Below, one piece after another: positions 60,401-64,000 of a stretch of 64,000 nt of DNA; the stretch's first letter is position 1; each line of letters begins with the position of its first letter. This DNA comes from Flavobacterium album (GTDB lineage: Bacteria > Bacteroidota > Bacteroidia > Flavobacteriales > Flavobacteriaceae), in contig NZ_CP029186.1 of the NCBI RefSeq assembly GCF_003096035.1, forward strand, positions 1,129,001-1,193,000. The letters run 5' to 3'. Both the position numbers and the translations under genes were made by a program. The notes under the pieces are model-generated. The model saw only the letters and a list, made by a program, of their open reading frames with translations. It had not been told where the DNA came from and did no database searches.

Positions 60401-60837
60401 GTCGCGATCTTCAGGGTGTTCTTTTCAAGCTCTTTGCGCGTTACTACCTTCTCAAAAAGGGCTTCGGCATAAGAGACGATTATAGCGGGCTTCTTACGTG
60501 AGTTGATGCGGTTGAGCACCTCGGCACGCAGCAGTATGTTGGCATTATCGGTCTCCTCTATCTGGTAAGGGCGGCGGTAGGAGCCGGGATAGAACAGCAC
60601 ATCCTGGTCGCCTATGAGCTGCTCCAGGTCGTTTAGGTAATAGGCGGCCTCTTCCTTGTCTTTTAAGATGAGGAGGAACGGTAGCTCGCTTTGGCGGAAC
60701 AGCGGGTCGATGACAAAAGACAGCGAAGAGCCCAAAAGGCCCTTTACCTGCAGCTTGTTCTCCGGCTTTGCGATAGCGTCGGCGATCTGCTTTACTTTGG
60801 GCGACTGCCCGTATTTATCTAAAAATTCAGGTCTCAA
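57475..60837 (-). CDS. mfd: Transcription-repair coupling factor
   Basis: A 1120-aa translocase that removes stalled RNA polymerase and recruits UvrA. N-terminal UvrB-like domains (about 1-400), the RNA-polymerase-interacting domain (VTHIDHGIGKFGGLQKIQVEG, about 440-460), helicase motor with Walker A GDVGFGKTEVAIRAA, LLIVDEEQKFGV, LTLTATPIPRTL, TTIIESGLDVPNANT and MRGRVGRSNKKAFCYF, then a C-terminal D7 region. Its start overlaps the stop of the upstream lipoprotein gene by four bases. Confidence 0.97.
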   Translation of the reverse strand: MRPEFLDKYGQSPKVKQIADAIAKPENKLQVKGLLGSSLSFVIDPLFRQSELPFLLILKDKEEAAYYLNDLEQLIGDQDVLFYPGSYRRPYQIEETDNANILLRAEVLNRINSRKKPAIIVSYAEALFEKVVTRKELEKNTLKIATGDLVSIDFINEVLFEYEFRRVDFVSEPGEFSVRGGIVDVFSFSNDNPYRIEFFGNEVDSIRTFDVASQLSLEKKKKITVIPNVENKFLQEKRESFLEYISEKTVIFIKDSEASLAQLDILFGKANEAFDKLSKDLKHASPEELFLNQQAFLKKALDFTIVELGNRATFKISQVFEFHIQPQPSFNKQFDLLLNNLHENHHNGFKNYLFCSNEAQAKRFDGIFESLDEANHESTRKQYKTIVFPIYEGFVDEENQIACYTDHQIFERYHKFSIKNGYSKKQTITLKELNSLSVGDYVTHIDHGIGKFGGLQKIQVEGRTQEAIKLVYADNDIVYVSIHSLHKISKYNGKDGAPPKIYKLGSGAWKALKQKTKARVKHIAFNLIQLYAKRRLEKGFQYAPDSYLQAELESSFIYEDTPDQITATRDVKADMESERPMDRLVCGDVGFGKTEVAIRAAFKAVDNGKQVAILVPTTILAYQHYRTFSERLKDMPVSIGYLNRFRTAKQKADTLKQLEDGKLDILIGTHQLVGKGVKFKNLGLLIVDEEQKFGVNVKDKLKTIAANVDTLTLTATPIPRTLQFSLMAARDLSVITTPPPNRYPIESQVVGFNEEVIRDAISYEIQRGGQVFFIHNRIENIKEVAGMIQRLVPGAKVGVGHGQMDGKKLEELMLAFMEGDFDVLVATTIIESGLDVPNANTIFINNANNFGLSDLHQMRGRVGRSNKKAFCYFIAPPYSAMTEDARKRIQALEQFSELGSGFNIAMKDLEIRGAGDLLGGEQSGFINEIGFETYQKIMNEAIEELKENEFKDLYDDGDDDTEKEYVKDLQIDTDFELLFPDEYINNITERLNLYNDLATIKDEAGLIAFEQKLIDRFGPLPKQAQALLTSMRIKWAATKMGLEKLVLKQGKMVGYFVGDQQSDYYQSASFRKVLKFVQQFPTLSKMKEKQTKNGLRLLLTFENVKSLKKALELLEMVFEE

Positions 60838-61496
60838 TTTTTTGGTCGGATAAAATTACCATGTCCTGCCGGTGTTATTCTGCGTGTCGGTTGGGATATG
60901 CTTGCAGGAGGCTGCGGCTGCGCTTCGGGATTGGCCATACGCACCGTGTCCAGGGCTTTCAGCATTTCCTGCTCGCCTTCTTCTTTCGGTATTTCCTTGA
61001 TACGGATAATCTCGTCGAACTGGTTGAATATCGATGCGGCCTCCTTATCGATGCTTCCCATGATCTCAAAAACCTTTTTGGCGGGTACCGGATCTACGCC
61101 CACAAAGGTATGGAGCGATTTTATTTTGGTGACCATCACATCAAAACGGCTTTTTACCTGGGGCTTGCTAAAAGCGGCCGGTATGGTATTACGGGCCATC
61201 TCGGCTTTTGCCACAAGGTTTTTGGTTTTCTGGCGGTAAGCGCTCAGGTCGCCTGCGGGTTTTTGCAGCATCTCATTTCTCAACTGGTCCCACTCGTTCC
61301 AGCTGCCCATCTGCTGCTGTGCTTTGGCAGAAGCTGTGGGAAGGCTGAATTTCCAGTTCTTATTAAGGGCTTTAACTATGGAGTCGTTTTGCCTCTCTAT
61401 CCTTTTTGCCTGCGCAATGCGCTGCTGCTGGTCGTCTTCGCACGAGAACAGGGCAAATGATAAGAGCACTATAATGACTGCTTTAAGGTATTTCAT
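60834..61496 (-). CDS. Unknown lipoprotein upstream of mfd
   Basis: A 220-aa lipoprotein: signal MKYLKAVIIVLLSFALFSC with Cys19 as the lipid site. The mature part is helical, probably coiled-coil (about 25-175), followed by a Pro/Gln-rich tail (NPEAQPQPPASISQPTRRIT) that may cross the wall or bind a partner. Family not recognised. It overlaps mfd by four bases (ATGA), a surprising coupling of an envelope protein and a DNA-repair motor. TAAATTTG at 61514-61521 is a likely -7 box. Confidence 0.78.
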   Translation of the reverse strand: MKYLKAVIIVLLSFALFSCEDDQQQRIAQAKRIERQNDSIVKALNKNWKFSLPTASAKAQQQMGSWNEWDQLRNEMLQKPAGDLSAYRQKTKNLVAKAEMARNTIPAAFSKPQVKSRFDVMVTKIKSLHTFVGVDPVPAKKVFEIMGSIDKEAASIFNQFDEIIRIKEIPKEEGEQEMLKALDTVRMANPEAQPQPPASISQPTRRITPAGHGNFIRPKN

Positions 61497-61513
61497 GTTC
61501 TTTGAATTGATGG

Positions 61514-61521
61514 CAAATTTA
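61514..61521 (-). promoter_or_regulatory. Predicted -7 box for lipoprotein-mfd operon
   Basis: TAAATTTG on the minus strand, 18-25 bases before the ATG. Confidence 0.4.
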
Positions 61522-61697
61522 CAAATGTTGGGCCAAACCGCCTGTCATCTTTTTAATTTCTTTAAGATGGGCAGGCTTATAATTTAATTGTTTGTTTTTT
61601 TATGGATAATTTGCTTATCGCCTTCGCGGAATCACAATCTTTTAAAATTTTGTTAGATACATGAGGTAAAAGAATAAATTTCATAATTCGAAACTAT

Positions 61698-61705
61698 TAT
61701 ATTTG
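61698..61705 (+). promoter_or_regulatory. Predicted -7 box for threonine dehydrogenase-like gene
   Basis: TATATTTG, 20 bases before the ATG at 61725. Confidence 0.4.
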
Positions 61706-61724
61706 CATTGCAAACGAACACAAC

Positions 61725-62672
61725 ATGGCAAAAATACTCATCATCGGGGCCTGCGGGCAGATAGGCACGGAACTAACAGCAAAACTACGAAGCATATACG
61801 GCACAGATGAAGTCGTGGCTTCGGATGTCAGGAAAGGCGACCCTGCATTTGTAGCTTCCGGCCCGTTTGAAGTAGTGAATGCCCTCGACTTTAACCAGGT
61901 GCAGTCCATAATTGAAAAACACAAGGTTGAAGATGTGTACCTTATGGCGGCGCTGCTTTCGGCGACTGCAGAAAAGAACCCTGCCTTTGCGTGGGACCTT
62001 AATATGAACTCGCTTTTCCATGTGCTGAATATTGCTAAAGAGGGGAAGATCAAAAAGATATTCTGGCCTTCGAGCATTGCCGTGTTCGGGCCAACTACAC
62101 CTAAGCAGAACACCCCTCAGTATACTGTGATGGAACCTTCTACGGTTTACGGCATTTCCAAGCAGTCCGGCGAGCGCTGGTGCGAATACTACCATAATAT
62201 TTATGGGGTAGATGTGCGCAGCATCCGTTATCCCGGCCTTATCAGCTGGTCTACACTGCCGGGCGGCGGTACGACCGATTATGCCGTTGATATTTACCAC
62301 AAGGCATTAAGCGACGGCAAATACACCTGCTTTCTTAGCGAAGAAACCCGCCTGCCAATGATGTATATGGACGATGCCATCCGTGCTACTGTAGAGATCA
62401 TGCAGGCACCTGCCGAAAATATAAAGATACGATCGGCTTATAACCTTTCGGCAATGGACTTTACTCCTGAAGAGATTGCCAATGCCATCAAAAAGCACAT
62501 CCCGGATTTCACCATTGATTATGCACCTGATTTCCGCCAAAAGATAGCCGACAGCTGGCCGCAAAGCATTGACGACAGCAGTGCCAGGCAGGACTGGGGC
62601 TGGAAGCACAATTTCGACCTGGATGCCATGACGGCGGATATGCTGGAGCATCTTGCTGCAAAGGCGGAATAG
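61725..62672 (+). CDS. Epimerase-fold L-threonine 3-dehydrogenase
   Basis: A 315-aa extended SDR. NAD motif ILIIGACGQIGTEL (about 4-17), active-site YGISKQSGERWCEYY (Tyr-x-x-x-Lys, about 142-156) and the block RYPGLISWSTLPGGGTTDYAVDIYHKAL, characteristic of GalE-like threonine dehydrogenases. It oxidises threonine to 2-amino-3-ketobutyrate. The other half, a ketobutyrate CoA ligase, is not in the window. Single gene followed by family A repeats. Confidence 0.93.
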   Translation: MAKILIIGACGQIGTELTAKLRSIYGTDEVVASDVRKGDPAFVASGPFEVVNALDFNQVQSIIEKHKVEDVYLMAALLSATAEKNPAFAWDLNMNSLFHVLNIAKEGKIKKIFWPSSIAVFGPTTPKQNTPQYTVMEPSTVYGISKQSGERWCEYYHNIYGVDVRSIRYPGLISWSTLPGGGTTDYAVDIYHKALSDGKYTCFLSEETRLPMMYMDDAIRATVEIMQAPAENIKIRSAYNLSAMDFTPEEIANAIKKHIPDFTIDYAPDFRQKIADSWPQSIDDSSARQDWGWKHNFDLDAMTADMLEHLAAKAE

Positions 62673-62701
62673 TTATCTTTCTCCTTAAATAAATTTAAAT
62701 T

Positions 62702-62785
62702 ACACCTATAAGGTATTCAAGACCTTGCAGGAGGTACAATATGTCGGTTGCCTAACTTGCAAGGTTTCAAAAACCTTGTAGGTTT
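62702..62785. repeat. Family A REP pair
   Basis: 62702-62733 (CCTATAAGG-tattcaaga-CCTTGCAGG) and 62754-62785 (CTTGCAAGG-tttcaaaaa-CCTTGTAGG), inverted and 20 bases apart. They lie 52 kb from the matching RAYT gene, between two co-directional genes. Confidence 0.85.
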
Positions 62786-62859
62786 AAATAAAGAATCTAA
62801 AATCCACCAACATAATTTTTTTCTATATTGCGGTAAGCGAAACCATCGCCTTGCCCGCT

Positions 62860-64000
62860 ATGAAAAAAACTGTTGCATTAGCTTTTGGACTTGCCGCATT
62901 CTTGCTGTTCTTCGGCGCATGCCAAAAAGAAAGGCAGGAACCTTTAGCGACAGGTAAAAAAGAGGTATCCGAATCGGTAAGCCTTACCGACCGGGGCAAT
63001 GAGCAGTGGCGCATCGGTAATTACCAGAAAGCGCTGGACTATTTCACCCAGGCCTATAAAAAGGTAAAACAGCAGGGAGATGAAAAGGAAATGGCCACGC
63101 TGCTCAATAACCTGGGGCTGGTACACTGGCGGCTGGAAAACAATGAGGCTGCCATGGAATGCTATAATGAAGCTGCGGTGCTGGCTGAAGAGACCGGAAT
63201 GAAGCGGCTGCTCGGGCTTACACATACCAACCGGGCCCTTATACTAAAGGAACGACGCGACTTTAAGGCAGCATTCGAACAAAACGGTGCTGCCATCGCG
63301 ATATTTAAAGAGCTTAATGAACCCCGCGACCTCGCTATTGCCTATAATAACGAGGGGCAGATATACCGCTATGGTGAAAACCTGGACCCGGCGCTGAAAT
63401 ATTATTTCCTGTCGCTGGAAGAATGCCGCAGCATCAATTACGCCGAAGGCATGGCCACGGCCTGGCAGAACATCGGCACGGTGTACACCAAAAAAGGCGA
63501 TGCTCCCCGCGCGTTTGATGCGGCACGAAAATGCCTTGCCATTGCACGGAAGCTCGACAGCAAAGTGCGTATAAGGGAGGCTTATGAGGAATTGTCCAAG
63601 AGCCATGAGCGTTTTGGCACGGCTGACTCTGCCTTGTACTACTACAAAAAATACTTTGAAATCGAGCGTGAACTGATGGAGGCCAACCAAAGCGAGCGCC
63701 TCTCGCAAAACCAGGCGGAGTTGGGCCTCGAAGTAAAGAACCTGCGCATACAGAACCTGCAAAATGAGAAAGAGATAGCTAACAACCGCCTCTGGACAAT
63801 CGGTTTCGGGATACTTACAGCGCTGCTCATAGGTGCGTTTTTCGTATACCGCTACCTGTCGCGGATACGCTTTAAGGAACGCCAGCTGGAAATGGAGCTG
63901 CTGAATACGCAAAAGATAATCGATGTAAAGGAACAGGAACTGAAGACGTATATTATCGACCTTTCCCGGAAGAATGCCATTATCACCAGCCTTCAGGAAG
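62860..64000 (+). CDS. TPR membrane protein, probable regulator (partial)
   Basis: The gene runs off the window end; 380 residues are visible. An N-terminal lipoprotein-like signal (MKKTVALAFGLAAFLLFFGAC) is followed by about five TPR units (about 50-260, e.g. ERGNEQW-like GNYQKALDYFTQAYKKV, NNLGLVHWRLENNEAAMECY, NIGTVYTKKGDAPRAFDAAR), a coiled coil, a span (WTIGFGILTALLIGAFFVYRYL, about 309-330) and a second coiled coil entering the cytosol. In Bacteroidota this layout usually ends in a LuxR-like HTH or a histidine kinase; which one cannot be seen. Confidence 0.85.
   Translation, partial: MKKTVALAFGLAAFLLFFGACQKERQEPLATGKKEVSESVSLTDRGNEQWRIGNYQKALDYFTQAYKKVKQQGDEKEMATLLNNLGLVHWRLENNEAAMECYNEAAVLAEETGMKRLLGLTHTNRALILKERRDFKAAFEQNGAAIAIFKELNEPRDLAIAYNNEGQIYRYGENLDPALKYYFLSLEECRSINYAEGMATAWQNIGTVYTKKGDAPRAFDAARKCLAIARKLDSKVRIREAYEELSKSHERFGTADSALYYYKKYFEIERELMEANQSERLSQNQAELGLEVKNLRIQNLQNEKEIANNRLWTIGFGILTALLIGAFFVYRYLSRIRFKERQLEMELLNTQKIIDVKEQELKTYIIDLSRKNAIITSLQE

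Noticed and set aside
61540..61580. Imperfect hairpin upstream of the threonine dehydrogenase-like gene considered as a terminator.
   Set aside because: Arms pair poorly and no T-run follows in a sensible direction; it may only be coincidental.

Overview
The window looks like chromosomal DNA of a member of the Flavobacteriaceae (Bacteroidota), most likely a Flavobacterium with moderately high GC. The grounds are: heme genes in the order hemA-C-D-E-F-B with divergent hemH and a HemJ-type oxidase; an Nramp transporter fused to a UspA domain; a stand-alone FeoA plus a 45-aa FeoB-associated peptide; -7 promoter boxes of the Bacteroidota form TAnnTTTG; and many dispersed palindromic repeats of kinds common in flavobacteria. 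No rRNA, tRNA or CRISPR array was seen.

Layout. 1-190 is the tail of an OmpR-type response regulator. 281-8462 is a minus-strand tetrapyrrole cluster (hemA, hemC, hemD, hemE, an unknown gene, a GNAT enzyme, hemF, a DUF3800 gene, hemB, then a lipoprotein cytochrome c). 8691-14895 is plus strand: an AraC-type regulator, a REP-associated HUH transposase, hemH, a MATE exporter, hemJ and a histidine kinase. Glutamyl-tRNA to protoheme is thus covered except for hemL. 14898-25792 is mixed housekeeping and unknown genes, with a repeat-rich stretch at 21400-22133 that holds a small GIY-YIG nuclease. 25865-34684 is metal and envelope biology: lycopene cyclase, an MntR-type regulator with mntH-usp, a YCII/ECF42-type sigma pair, feoA-feoB with its small partner, and a SCO protein. 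34848-47785 carries an M13 peptidase, an orphan response regulator, a GNAT-amidohydrolase, a PIN nuclease with a possible Cas2-like partner, a short ssb, an HDAC-like deacetylase and a chloramphenicol acetyltransferase-like gene. 48005-64000 carries metG, an OmpA-like lipoprotein-type secreted protein, S66 peptidase, yraN, an ACT protein, an MBL hydrolase, a second HUH-type transposase with its own repeats, mfd, a threonine dehydrogenase-like gene and a TPR membrane regulator cut by the window end.

The most striking content is between and at the ends of the genes. At least ten families of short palindromic or terminal-inverted-repeat elements occur in 64 kb, often touching a stop codon. Three of them are tied to a nuclease gene: (A) CCTGCAAGG/CCTTGTAGG repeats with a RAYT-type transposase; (B) GCTCCggaGGAGC repeats with an IS200-like transposase whose HUH motif has become HUY; and (D) TGTCATTCTGA...TCAGAATGACA repeats, one copy of which carries a complete 102-aa GIY-YIG nuclease between the same asymmetric arms that the gene-less copies have. 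The last arrangement, a GIY-YIG gene apparently acting as the full-length version of a MITE-like repeat, is the best candidate here for an undescribed system.
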